A DNA stretch of 42,720 nt. Source: Marinitoga litoralis. Lineage in GTDB: Bacteria; Thermotogota; Thermotogae; Petrotogales; Petrotogaceae. Under the pieces are notes generated by a model that searched no databases, was not told the DNA's origin, and saw only the letters and a list, made by a program, of their open reading frames with translations. Numbering within the stretch: position 1 is the first letter of the stretch; every line of letters begins with the position of its first letter. Below, piece by piece: positions 1 through 8,379 of the stretch. Made by a program: the position numbers and the translations under genes. The stretch is taken from assembly GCF_016908145.1 (NCBI RefSeq), contig NZ_JAFBDI010000020.1, positions 1-42,720 on the forward strand. Reading direction: 5' to 3'.

Positions 1-43
1 ATCCCTCCATCTTTTCTAAAAAACGCCAACAAAATGAATAAAA

Positions 44-78
44 CCCGCTTCTAGTCTAATTTTACTACTAGAAGCGGG
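44..78 (-). terminator. Rho-independent terminator of the small membrane protein gene
   Basis: Perfect 12-bp inverted repeat, CCCGCTTCTAGT at 44-55 and ACTAGAAGCGGG at 67-78, with an 11-nt loop. Read on the minus strand it is followed by TTTTATTCATTTTG, as expected of an intrinsic terminator. It overlaps the last codons and stop of the minus-strand gene at 51-311. A purine-rich GGAGGGAT on the minus strand at 1-8 suggests the next minus-strand gene starts just outside the left edge. Confidence 0.75.
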
Positions 79-311
79 GGTTTGTCAACAGTCTGAACAA
101 TATCTGACGCTGTGTCAGATATTGTTTTTTTAGCTTTGATTTTAATTTGTTTATAACACTTGTTTGATAAATTGTCTTTTTTTTCTTCATTAATTTTGCT
201 TTTTAATGGTAATTTCATTACAATATAAGACAATTTTATTACTACTATAAAAATGGCAATTGAAAAAATTAAATTCAAAATACTAATAAAGCTCGTTAAG
301 AAAGAATCCAT
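51..311 (-). CDS. Small single-pass membrane protein, unknown function
   Basis: An 86-residue protein that I do not recognise. Residues about 4-32 form one hydrophobic segment rich in Ile, Phe and Leu. A basic tail follows, with many Lys around residues 37-63, so the C-terminus is probably cytoplasmic. The ATG at 311 has a good Shine-Dalgarno, AAGGAGG, seven bases upstream. That supports a real gene despite its size and despite the two hairpins inside or at the end of the frame. The last codons encode part of a strong terminator stem, which is unusual and could mean the C-terminus is not constrained. No neighbouring gene hints at a role. Confidence 0.55.
   Translation of the reverse strand: MDSFLTSFISILNLIFSIAIFIVVIKLSYIVMKLPLKSKINEEKKDNLSNKCYKQIKIKAKKTISDTASDIVQTVDKPPLLVVKLD
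96..131 (+). terminator. Plus-strand intrinsic terminator-like hairpin lying inside the opposite gene
   Basis: Perfect 13-bp stem: AACAATATCTGAC at 96-108 pairs with GTCAGATATTGTT at 114-126 across a 5-nt loop, and a run of seven T follows at 125-131 on the plus strand. It lies inside the minus-strand gene at 51-311, so it would stop transcription running rightwards into that gene. No plus-strand gene is visible to its left within the window. Confidence 0.55.
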
Positions 312-429
312 TTCATCCCCTCCTTAATAGTTTATTTATAAGTCCAGACTAACATTATAATTATAAACTAATTGCCAAAAAATATACCTATGAAAAAATT
401 CTTTATATTTAATATAAATTTTATTCTTT

Positions 430-1881
430 TTATTTGATTAATATTTTGCCTTTAGAAGATTTTTTTATTTCATATAACACTTCATCAGCTCTTCTAATAA
501 ATTTATTAATTTCTTTAGGGTTTTCACATATAATAGCCCCTGCAGAAAATGTATATCCTGTCTTTTTATTATACTCATTTTTTATTCTCTCTAAAATTTT
601 ATATAAGTCTTCTTTTGTTATATTTTCAAACATTAAAACAAATTCATCTCCACCATACCTAAATGCCTTATCTGTTTCTCTAATATTATCTAAAATAATT
701 TTAGATATATCCCTTAATAATTCATCTCCCATATGATGACCATATTCATCATTAACCTTTTTAAAATTATCCATGTCTATAATTACAATACCTACATTAT
801 CTTGTTTTCCCTGCTCTAAAGAATTAACATACTTATCAAAGCTTCTTCTATTATAAAATCCTGTCAAGAAATCTTTTTTTGCCTCTAATTTTAATGATTC
901 AATATGTCTTTTGTTTTCATATAGTATTGAAAATTGTTTTGATATATAATCCAAAAAATATAATTGGTTATTTGTTATGTTTTTTAAATTATATTTATTA
1001 TCAGCAATAACAAAGCCTAAAATCCCGTTATTACTTTTTAAAATACTAATAGCACATTGCCCTTCTATATTTAATTTGTTATTCAATTTTTTAGGTAAAA
1101 TTGATGAGGGGATTATTATAGAATTATTTTCATTATACAACACTTCTTTAAAAAAATCATTTTCTGTAAAATCTTCTTCTAATATATAAAAGTGTTTTAT
1201 TTCTTTTTCTAATGATGAAAAATATTCCATTTTTTTATATTCTCTAATTTTATCTTCAAAATCATAATGATATTTTTCCATGTAATTCCATATTTCATTA
1301 GCTTCATTAACACCTTTAAAACCTAATGCTCTAGAAGCAATATATTTATTTCCGCTTTTTTGAAAAAATACAGCTCTATTAAATTCACCGCCAGTTCCTA
1401 TTGTTATAATTGTTAAATACAAATATATTAATTTATCAATATCAGTATCACTTTTTGATGCCTCTTCTAAAAATTGCTTGGAATTTAATAATATATAAGA
1501 TAAATCGCTACCTTTTAATAAATTATCAATTATTTCTAAAGATATCCAGTTATGCGATTTATTAATTATATATTTTATCAATTCTGATTCTGAAGCATTT
1601 AATATTGAATATTTTAATAACAAAACTTCTCCTTTAAATTCAATTAAAACCTTTTGTTTATATGGTTTATCAACCTTATAAATTTTAGAAATTTTAATCA
1701 AATTTCTACTTTCTGATATTTTCATAAATTTATATATATTCACTGGAACTTCTGCTGGATTTTCAGAAATGTAAATTTCAACATTTAAAGAATCTACCAT
1801 TTTTTTCAAATTATCTAATACAAATATAAAACCATGAGAGTATTGAACTTTAGAAATATAATCTATATACTCTAATAACAT
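430..1881 (-). CDS. Diguanylate cyclase with GAF-like sensor and GGDEF domain
   Basis: A 483-residue cytoplasmic protein. Residues about 130-320 look like a degenerate GAF-type sensor, preceded by a further unassigned N-terminal segment. Residues about 335-483 form a GGDEF domain with DFLTGFYNRRSF, the metal-binding IDMDNFKKVNDEYGH stretch and an intact RYGGDEF active site. RETD sits exactly five residues before GGDEF. This is the RxxD inhibitory I-site, so the enzyme is predicted to make cyclic di-GMP from two GTP and to be product-inhibited. There is no transmembrane segment or signal peptide. The ATG at 1881 has AGGGGG upstream. It is divergent from the secreted-protein/secA operon. Ligand and output are unknown; the catalytic assignment is firm. 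Confidence 0.9.
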   Translation of the reverse strand: MLLEYIDYISKVQYSHGFIFVLDNLKKMVDSLNVEIYISENPAEVPVNIYKFMKISESRNLIKISKIYKVDKPYKQKVLIEFKGEVLLLKYSILNASESELIKYIINKSHNWISLEIIDNLLKGSDLSYILLNSKQFLEEASKSDTDIDKLIYLYLTIITIGTGGEFNRAVFFQKSGNKYIASRALGFKGVNEANEIWNYMEKYHYDFEDKIREYKKMEYFSSLEKEIKHFYILEEDFTENDFFKEVLYNENNSIIIPSSILPKKLNNKLNIEGQCAISILKSNNGILGFVIADNKYNLKNITNNQLYFLDYISKQFSILYENKRHIESLKLEAKKDFLTGFYNRRSFDKYVNSLEQGKQDNVGIVIIDMDNFKKVNDEYGHHMGDELLRDISKIILDNIRETDKAFRYGGDEFVLMFENITKEDLYKILERIKNEYNKKTGYTFSAGAIICENPKEINKFIRRADEVLYEIKKSSKGKILIK

Positions 1882-1967
1882 GTAATTCCCCCTGTATTGT
1901 AACTTTTATTTAATAAATTGATATTTTATATTATTATATAATTATATCAAAAAAACGAGGTGATTAA

Positions 1968-3314
1968 ATGAAGAAAATAATAATTTTTACATTTTTAATA
2001 ATAAGCTCTTATATTTTTTCATATCAAATTTTAGAAAATTATGATTTCTATATATATATTAACAATCCAAGAAATTTTTATAATAATTTATATTCTAATA
2101 TCCCTTTTTATAGATATATATACTCTAAAGAGGGAACAGGACAAGAATTATTATACGAATATTTATCAAAAAATTTATCAGATTCAGAATTAAATGATGC
2201 CATTAATTTTATATCATCAAATTTTCTATTTGTATCAAATGATTCTTTTGATATACAAAGTGTACTTTGGTTAAATCCTGTACAAGATACTATTAAGTTT
2301 ATATCAAATTTTAATGGCATTATAATAACAGATTACAATAATCAAGAAAAATTAATTAATTTGATAAAAAAACTTTTTAGTTATGATGTAGAATATATAC
2401 AGGGAGAATATTATATCAAATATTTGAATATAAAATTTTATTATCTCGGTGGTCATATCGTATTATATAATGATGAGATTTCTTTAGAAAAGATATTTAG
2501 GTTATTAGATGATTTTAATTCATTAAAACTTGAAATTAAAGATAATATTTATATTTCATTTAGAAACAATAAATTTAATTATTTTATTGAACCATTACAA
2601 AAAAAGTATATGTCAAAATATTCAGATAATCTTGAAGGCTTTCTAAAAATTAATTATAATAATAAAGAGATTATAATTGATATAGAAAGTTCTTTAAATT
2701 TAATTAATTTATCAAAATTTGATCCTGAATACAAACTTTTCGGAGATTCTATATTATTTTTTAATCTATCATCTTCTATAGAAATACAAGATGTAATATT
2801 TCAAATATTTTTACCAAAAGATGATTATTCAAAGGAATCTTTAAAATTCATTCTTAGTAGCATAATACCTGAAAACAGTTTATATATTACAGAATATTTT
2901 TCAAGAAAAGATTTGGGATTATCAGTTATCATACCTGGGGATGTTGATATAGAAAAATTAGATAACAAGTTAAAAACATGGGGAATAAATAAAAATTCTT
3001 TAGGTAACTACTATTATTATTCTATATATTACGATAATGTTGGCGACCCTGTATATCTATATTTCAACTCTAAACAAATGGTTATTTCTTCTATTCCACC
3101 ATCTTTAATGAAATATTTAATCGTAAATACAAAGAAATTCTCTAATTTAAAAATATATAGTTCAAATGAAATTCCTAAAAATATATTATATATTTGGTAT
3201 TCTAATATTAACTCATTTTTTGAAGAATATATTGGTAATTCTGTTCCAGGCGAGTTTATAATAATAAATGCTTCTGATAATAATAAGTTTATTGAAAAAA
3301 TAATATTAAGGTAG
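1968..3314 (+). CDS. Secreted protein of unknown function upstream of secA (DUF3352-like?)
   Basis: A 448-residue protein beginning with a clear signal peptide ([18 protein letters not shown], then YQ), so it is probably periplasmic or exposed under the toga. No lipobox Cys is seen. The mature part is rich in Tyr, Asn, Ile and Ser, with beta-like segments and a repeated theme of short stretches such as [12 protein letters not shown]. The layout reminds me of DUF3352-type proteins but I could not confirm this. The ATG at 1968 follows GAGGTGATTAA. It is the first gene of a unit with secA (8-bp gap) and prfB, so it is probably co-transcribed with the secretion ATPase. A functional link to secretion is only a guess from position. 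Confidence 0.65.
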   Translation: MKKIIIFTFLIISSYIFSYQILENYDFYIYINNPRNFYNNLYSNIPFYRYIYSKEGTGQELLYEYLSKNLSDSELNDAINFISSNFLFVSNDSFDIQSVLWLNPVQDTIKFISNFNGIIITDYNNQEKLINLIKKLFSYDVEYIQGEYYIKYLNIKFYYLGGHIVLYNDEISLEKIFRLLDDFNSLKLEIKDNIYISFRNNKFNYFIEPLQKKYMSKYSDNLEGFLKINYNNKEIIIDIESSLNLINLSKFDPEYKLFGDSILFFNLSSSIEIQDVIFQIFLPKDDYSKESLKFILSSIIPENSLYITEYFSRKDLGLSVIIPGDVDIEKLDNKLKTWGINKNSLGNYYYYSIYYDNVGDPVYLYFNSKQMVISSIPPSLMKYLIVNTKKFSNLKIYSSNEIPKNILYIWYSNINSFFEEYIGNSVPGEFIIINASDNNKFIEKIILR

Positions 3315-3322
3315 GTGTCAAA

Positions 3323-5773
3323 ATGAGTATATTATCAAAGATTTTTGATAAAAACAAGAGGTTTTTAAATAAATACCGAAAAATAGTTGAAAAAATAAAT
3401 GCTTTAGAACCTCAAATTGAAAAATTAAACGATGAAGAATTAAAAGCAAAAACTGATGAATTCAAAAAAAGATTAAATGATGGCGAAACGTTAGACGACT
3501 TATTAGTTGAAGCTTTTGCTGTTGTTAGAGAAACAGCAAAAAGAGTTTTAAAAATGAGACATTTTGATGTTCAATTAATGGGTGGAATTGCATTACACGA
3601 AGGAAATATAGCTGAAATGAAAACTGGTGAAGGTAAAACATTAGTAGCAACATTACCTGTTTATTTAAATGCATTGACAGGTAAAGGTGTTCATCTTGCT
3701 ACACATAATGATTATTTGGCTAAGAGGGATGCTCAATGGATGGGGCCTATATATGAATTTTTAGGACTTTCTGTTGGGTTTATACAAGCTGGAATGGAAA
3801 ACGAAGATAGAAAAAAAGCATATCAATGTGATATTACATACGGTACAGCTAATGAATTTGGATTTGACTATCTAAGAGATAATTTAGTATATGATTTAAA
3901 TGATAAAGTGCAAAGAGGACATTATTATGCTATTGTTGATGAAGCTGATAGTATCTTAATCGACGAAGCTAGAACACCTTTAATTATTTCTGGTCCTTCT
4001 GATACACCATCACAATTATACTCAAGATTCGCTACTATTGTAAAAAAACTAAAAAAGGATGAAGATTTTACTTTAGATGAAAAAGGTAAGGCTGTAATAT
4101 TAACAGATAATGGTATAGAAAAATTAGAAAAAATGTTGGGAATTGATAATTTATACGATCCCAAAAATATTCACTATTTATTCCATGCATTAAATGCATT
4201 AAAAGCATTATACTACTTCAAAAGAGATAAAGATTATATTGTTCAAGATGGAGAAGTTATTATTGTTGATGAATTCACTGGAAGGTTAATGCAAGGAAGA
4301 AGATATTCTGAAGGGTTACACCAAGCTATAGAAGCTAAAGAAGGAGTAAAAGTAAAAGATGAATCTTTAACATATGCTACTATAACATTCCAAAATTATT
4401 TCAGAATGTATGAAAAACTCGCTGGAATGACAGGTACTGCTAAAACAGAAGAAGATGAATTCAAACAAATATATAATTGTGAAGTTGTTGTTATACCTAC
4501 TAATAAACCTGTTATTAGACAGGATAAAAATGATTTAATATTTAAAACACAAAGAGAAAAATGGAATGCCGTTTTAAATGAAATCAAAGAAAGATACAAA
4601 AAAGGACAACCTATGCTAGTAGGTACTACTTCTATTGAAACTAGTGAATTATTAAGTGCTATGTTGAAAAAAGAAGGTATTCCTCATAACGTTTTAAATG
4701 CAAAGTATCATGAAAAAGAAGCTGAAATTGTTGCTCAAGCCGGTCAAAAGGGTATGATAACTATAGCTACAAATATGGCTGGTAGAGGTACTGATATTAA
4801 GTTGGGTGAAGGTGTTGTCGAACTAGGTGGTTTATACGTTATTGGTACAGAAAGACATGAAAGCAGAAGAATCGATAACCAATTAGTAGGACGTTCCGGA
4901 AGACAAGGAGACCCTGGAGAATCAAGATTTTTCCTATCTTTTGAAGATGATCTGCTAAGATTATTTGGTGGAGATAGATTAAAGAACATAATGAACACTT
5001 TAAAAATAGAAGATGGACAACCAATTGAACATAGTCTTTTAAGCAAAATAATTAGAGATGCTCAAAAAAGAGTAGAAGGTATTCATTTCTCAATAAGAAA
5101 AAGATTATTTGAATTAGACTCTATTATGGATTATCAACGATCTTCTATTTATTCACACAGAGATTGGATACTCAGTCAAGATGACTATGATGAACATTTA
5201 AAAGAAATATTTGAAGATGTAGTTGATAGAATCGTTGAATCTTCTATTAATGAAGAAGAAATGGTTGACAAAAATGAACTTAGTAAAAAATTATTAGCTT
5301 TTGGAATAGTTGAGAAGATAGAATTTGATAATATTGAAGAATGTAAAGATAAAGTATTTAAACTATTATGGGATAAATATGATTTAAAGAAAAAAGATTT
5401 TGGTGATGAATTCCACAGAGTTGCTAAATTCATTATGCTAAGAATTATAGATGAACGATGGAGAAAACATCTTGAGGCCATTGAACATTTAAAAGAAGCT
5501 GTAAGTTTAAGAGCATATGGTCAAAAAGATCCTGCTATGGAATTTAAAAGAGAATCATATATGTTATTTGAAGAATTAATTAATAATATATATGATGATA
5601 CTGTTTCTTATTTAATGAGAATTGTCAAAGTGGATACAAGCAAAGAGGAAGAAGAAACGAAGAAAAAGATCAAACAATTAAATTTCGTACATAATGAAGG
5701 CAGTGTTATTAATAGATCTGAAAAAAGAAAAGAAAAGAAATCCTCACATAAAAGAATAAGAGTAAAGAGGTGA
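3323..5773 (+). CDS. secA: Protein translocase ATPase SecA
   Basis: An 816-residue motor ATPase that drives proteins through SecYEG. Residues 99-106 are MKTGEGKT (Walker A) and about 206-217 are [12 protein letters not shown] (Walker B/DEAD). The preprotein cross-linking domain and the second nucleotide-binding fold follow, including [13 protein letters not shown] and [11 protein letters not shown]. The helical scaffold contains [14 protein letters not shown]. The protein ends in a Lys/Arg-rich tail (about 795-816) with no Cys-rich SEC-C zinc motif, so it is the short form that would contact membrane and SecB-like partners without that module. It is preceded by a Shine-Dalgarno AGGTAGGTG, and its final codons carry the ribosome-binding site of prfB. 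Confidence 0.98.
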   Translation: MSILSKIFDKNKRFLNKYRKIVEKINALEPQIEKLNDEELKAKTDEFKKRLNDGETLDDLLVEAFAVVRETAKRVLKMRHFDVQLMGGIALHEGNIAEMKTGEGKTLVATLPVYLNALTGKGVHLATHNDYLAKRDAQWMGPIYEFLGLSVGFIQAGMENEDRKKAYQCDITYGTANEFGFDYLRDNLVYDLNDKVQRGHYYAIVDEADSILIDEARTPLIISGPSDTPSQLYSRFATIVKKLKKDEDFTLDEKGKAVILTDNGIEKLEKMLGIDNLYDPKNIHYLFHALNALKALYYFKRDKDYIVQDGEVIIVDEFTGRLMQGRRYSEGLHQAIEAKEGVKVKDESLTYATITFQNYFRMYEKLAGMTGTAKTEEDEFKQIYNCEVVVIPTNKPVIRQDKNDLIFKTQREKWNAVLNEIKERYKKGQPMLVGTTSIETSELLSAMLKKEGIPHNVLNAKYHEKEAEIVAQAGQKGMITIATNMAGRGTDIKLGEGVVELGGLYVIGTERHESRRIDNQLVGRSGRQGDPGESRFFLSFEDDLLRLFGGDRLKNIMNTLKIEDGQPIEHSLLSKIIRDAQKRVEGIHFSIRKRLFELDSIMDYQRSSIYSHRDWILSQDDYDEHLKEIFEDVVDRIVESSINEEEMVDKNELSKKLLAFGIVEKIEFDNIEECKDKVFKLLWDKYDLKKKDFGDEFHRVAKFIMLRIIDERWRKHLEAIEHLKEAVSLRAYGQKDPAMEFKRESYMLFEELINNIYDDTVSYLMRIVKVDTSKEEEETKKKIKQLNFVHNEGSVINRSEKRKEKKSSHKRIRVKR

Positions 5774-5777
5774 AAAG

Positions 5778-6887
5778 ATGTTAGATTATGAAGTAAAAGT
5801 AAAAATTGAAGAGTTAAGAGAAAAATTTAAAAACCTTCAAAATCTTTTTGATATAGAAAAAACAAATAATAGAATAATTGAACTTGAAAATGAAATGACA
5901 AATCCAGACTTTTGGAATGATCAAAAAAGGGCTGAAAAAATTTCTAGAGAAGTTCAACATTTAAAAAATGAAAGAGATGAATTTAATACTCTTCAGGCTC
6001 TTTTTGAAGATCTTGATGTAGCAATAGAATTTTCGGAAGAAGATCCTGGTATGGATGATCAAGCTTTGGAAATTTTAAAGGAAATAGAAAAAAAAGTTAA
6101 AGAATTTGAGTTAGCTATGTTATTATCTGGGAAATATGATTCAAATAATGTCTTTTTAACTATTCACCCAGGTGCTGGCGGAACTGAATCACATGATTGG
6201 GCAGATATGCTATTAAGAATGTACACTAGATGGGCTGAAAAAAATAATTATAAGATAGATATAATAGATTATTTACCCGGTGATGAAGCTGGTATTAAAA
6301 GCGTTACTGTAAAAATTAATGGTTCTTTTGTATATGGAAAATTAAAATATGAATCTGGCGTTCACAGATTAGTTAGAGTTTCACCATTTGATGCTGCTAA
6401 CAGAAGACATACATCATTTGCTTCTGTATCTGTTACCCCAGAATTAGATGAAGATATTGATATAGAAATTAAACCAGATGATTTGAAAATTGATACATAC
6501 AGATCTGGTGGTGCCGGAGGGCAACATGTTAATAAGACGGATTCTGCTGTTAGAATTACTCATTTACCTACGGGTATTGTAGTTGCTTGTCAAAATGAAA
6601 GATCACAACATCAAAATAAAGCAACTGCTATGCAAATTTTAAAAGCAAGATTATTTGAACTTGAAATGCAAAAGAAAATGGAAGAAAAATTAAAATTAAT
6701 GGGAGACATGAAAGATATATCTTGGGGTAATCAAATTAGATCATATGTATTATATCCATATAAAATGGTTAAAGATCATAGGACAAATTACGAAACTTCA
6801 AATGCCGATGCTGTTTTAGATGGAGATTTAGATGGATTTATTGAAGCTGAATTATTATATTTTGCAAAATTAAATAAAGAAGATTAA
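5778..6887 (+). CDS. prfB: Peptide chain release factor 2 (no programmed frameshift)
   Basis: A 369-residue class I release factor that recognises UGA and UAA. It has the SPF tripeptide in RVSPFDAANRRHTSF, which is diagnostic of RF2, and the universal GGQ peptidyl-hydrolysis motif in SGGAGGQHVNKTDSAV. The helical N-terminal domain is complete in a single frame from the ATG at 5778. The internal UGA and frameshift signal around codon 25 used for autoregulation in many bacteria is therefore absent. GAGGTG overlapping the secA stop provides the ribosome-binding site, implying coupling to secA. Transcription ends in the bidirectional terminator that overlaps its stop codon. Confidence 0.98.
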   Translation: MLDYEVKVKIEELREKFKNLQNLFDIEKTNNRIIELENEMTNPDFWNDQKRAEKISREVQHLKNERDEFNTLQALFEDLDVAIEFSEEDPGMDDQALEILKEIEKKVKEFELAMLLSGKYDSNNVFLTIHPGAGGTESHDWADMLLRMYTRWAEKNNYKIDIIDYLPGDEAGIKSVTVKINGSFVYGKLKYESGVHRLVRVSPFDAANRRHTSFASVSVTPELDEDIDIEIKPDDLKIDTYRSGGAGGQHVNKTDSAVRITHLPTGIVVACQNERSQHQNKATAMQILKARLFELEMQKKMEEKLKLMGDMKDISWGNQIRSYVLYPYKMVKDHRTNYETSNADAVLDGDLDGFIEAELLYFAKLNKED

Positions 6888-6914
6888 AAATTCCCCTTAG
6901 CGGGGAATTTTTAA
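6884..6914. terminator. Bidirectional terminator between prfB and the FolD-like gene
   Basis: A 13-bp perfect stem, TTAAAAATTCCCC at 6884-6896 and GGGGAATTTTTAA at 6902-6914, with a 5-nt loop. A/T-rich arms provide a T run in both directions. It contains the TAA stop of prfB (6885-6887) and the stop of the convergent minus-strand gene (6911-6913), so one palindrome ends both units. Confidence 0.9.
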
Positions 6915-7915
6915 TCAAATATGCTATTTTCAAATTCTTTTAATTCAATTAAATCTTCTTTTGGAAGTTTCCTATTTATTAAATAAAATAAATTTGAAAT
7001 TAATCTATGTAATGTCATATCATTTATTCTATTTCCTTTTTCAACCATATTCCATTTTGGAGATATTTTATATACCCTTTCAAACACTTCTGGATATTCA
7101 AAATTCCCTTCAAAAGATATATCAAATACAATAGATCTTTCGGGTAAATATTTTGTTGGTATTGTAAATTCATCAGAAGGAACTGCTGATACTATTATAT
7201 CTGAAAAAGAAACAAATTTTAATATATCATTATAATCTGTATATTTTTGACATACACGCACACTTGCATTTTCATTAAGCAGCATCAATGCTAAAGACCT
7301 TCCCACCGCTAACGAATCATTTATTACAACTACTTTCTTTCCTTCTAATTTAAATGGATTTTCTTTTAAATTCTCGGGATATCTTCCATAATTACTAAAG
7401 TATTTTTCATACACCATATAATTTCTTTTTAATACATATAATATGCCCTTAGCTGTAGGTGGAATTATTAATTTTCTTAAATTTTCATTGTCATTATAAA
7501 ATTCATGTTGGACTAAATAACCCATGTACTCATGATTTAATCCTTCTACATCTTTTTCAATTGATACTAAATTCATGAAATGGGTATCATTCCCAAAGGG
7601 TGTAGGATACATAACAATTATCCCATGAATTTTATCATTATTATTATAATATCTTATTTTCTCTTTCAATTCTTCTTTTGTATTTATCTTATCTAATATA
7701 AACTCTATATTGTATGACTTGCAAATTCCTTTTATACCTTTAGCATATGAAATACTTCCTGGATCGTCTGAGGTTAGAATACACACTAAACTAGGTTTAA
7801 TATTGTTTTTTTCGAATAATTCTATATTTTTCTCAAATATAGGTTTATCAAATTTTTCTATTATATATTTAATATCAAATAATTTATCTTGAATTAAATC
7901 CTTCACCCCCAGCAA
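6911..7915 (-). CDS. FolD-family methylenetetrahydrofolate dehydrogenase, MTD1-like (probably monofunctional)
   Basis: About 334 residues, longer than the usual 280-300 of FolD. The fold is recognisable from SDDPGSISYAKGIKG, GIIVMYPTPFGN, EKDVEGLNHEYMGYL, KVVVINDSLAVGRS and SAVPSDEFTIPTKYL. The catalytic Lys of bifunctional FolD (Tyr+4 in YxxxK) is Ile here. The partner Gln of the VQxPLP motif is Met, and the GGVGPMT motif is absent. KDVEGLN and the PSDEF..PTKYL block instead match the yeast NAD-dependent enzyme MTD1 from memory. I infer dehydrogenase activity (5,10-methylene-THF to 5,10-methenyl-THF, NAD-linked) without cyclohydrolase activity. The start is unclear: TTG at 7915 has no Shine-Dalgarno, whereas GGGGGTGAAGG inside the frame would suit an ATT start near 7895. 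It follows the DUF1292 gene by 3 bp. Confidence 0.8.
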   Translation of the reverse strand: MLGVKDLIQDKLFDIKYIIEKFDKPIFEKNIELFEKNNIKPSLVCILTSDDPGSISYAKGIKGICKSYNIEFILDKINTKEELKEKIRYYNNNDKIHGIIVMYPTPFGNDTHFMNLVSIEKDVEGLNHEYMGYLVQHEFYNDNENLRKLIIPPTAKGILYVLKRNYMVYEKYFSNYGRYPENLKENPFKLEGKKVVVINDSLAVGRSLALMLLNENASVRVCQKYTDYNDILKFVSFSDIIVSAVPSDEFTIPTKYLPERSIVFDISFEGNFEYPEVFERVYKISPKWNMVEKGNRINDMTLHRLISNLFYLINRKLPKEDLIELKEFENSIFD

Positions 7916-7918
7916 TAA

Positions 7919-8260
7919 TTAATTTTCTTGTTCGTCATCAACTATTTCATCATTGCCATCAAGAATAATAAAATCTTCATTTTCATCAATATCAACATCT
8001 TCCATTACTTTTTTCCATTCTTCTTCTACTTTTTCTAATTCTTTGTCGTCTTCTACAGCATCTAGGAATATTTCTCCCTTTTCCTCATTTACTTTAAATG
8101 CTACTGTATCCCCTAAAATTATATCTTCGCTATTATCTTCTTTAAATGCTTCATAACAAATCCAATATCTTTCTCCATCAATTTTCAATTCTTCAACAAA
8201 CATAAAATTGTATTCATTTCCATCTTCACCTGTAATTGTAAAAAATTCTAATCTTTCCAT
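7919..8260 (-). CDS. DUF1292 family protein
   Basis: A 113-residue, very acidic cytoplasmic protein. The N-terminal part (EFFTITGEDGNEYNFMFVEELKIDGERYWICYEAF) has the beta-strand pattern of DUF1292 (YrzB-like) proteins, whose biochemical role is unknown. The C-terminal third (about 70-113) is a Glu/Asp-rich tail. The ATG at 8260 has GGAGGG nine bases upstream. It is first in a two-gene minus-strand unit with the FolD-like enzyme and diverges from smc across a 119-bp intergenic region. Confidence 0.8.
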   Translation of the reverse strand: MERLEFFTITGEDGNEYNFMFVEELKIDGERYWICYEAFKEDNSEDIILGDTVAFKVNEEKGEIFLDAVEDDKELEKVEEEWKKVMEDVDIDENEDFIILDGNDEIVDDEQEN

Positions 8261-8344
8261 TTTTATCCCTCCAAATATACAATATTAATATAATTATATT
8301 TTAAATTAAAATTGTGAAATTATAGTGTCTAAATGGTGTAAATA

Positions 8345-8353
8345 TGATATAAT
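8345..8353 (+). promoter_or_regulatory. Extended -10 promoter element for smc
   Basis: TGATATAAT at 8345-8353 is an extended -10 (TGnTATAAT), with a second overlapping TATAAT at 8353-8358. No convincing -35 hexamer is seen at the usual distance, which extended -10 promoters can do without. It lies about 27 bases before the TTG start of smc at 8380. Confidence 0.5.
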
Positions 8354-8379
8354 ATAATGGAAATAAGGGGGTTATAATA

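Noticed and set aside
434-1189. Plus-strand frames opposite the GGDEF gene
   Set aside because: They lie wholly inside a gene with clear domain motifs on the other strand and have no start signals.
5778-5880. Programmed +1 frameshift site in prfB
   Set aside because: The N-terminal domain is in one continuous frame without an internal UGA.
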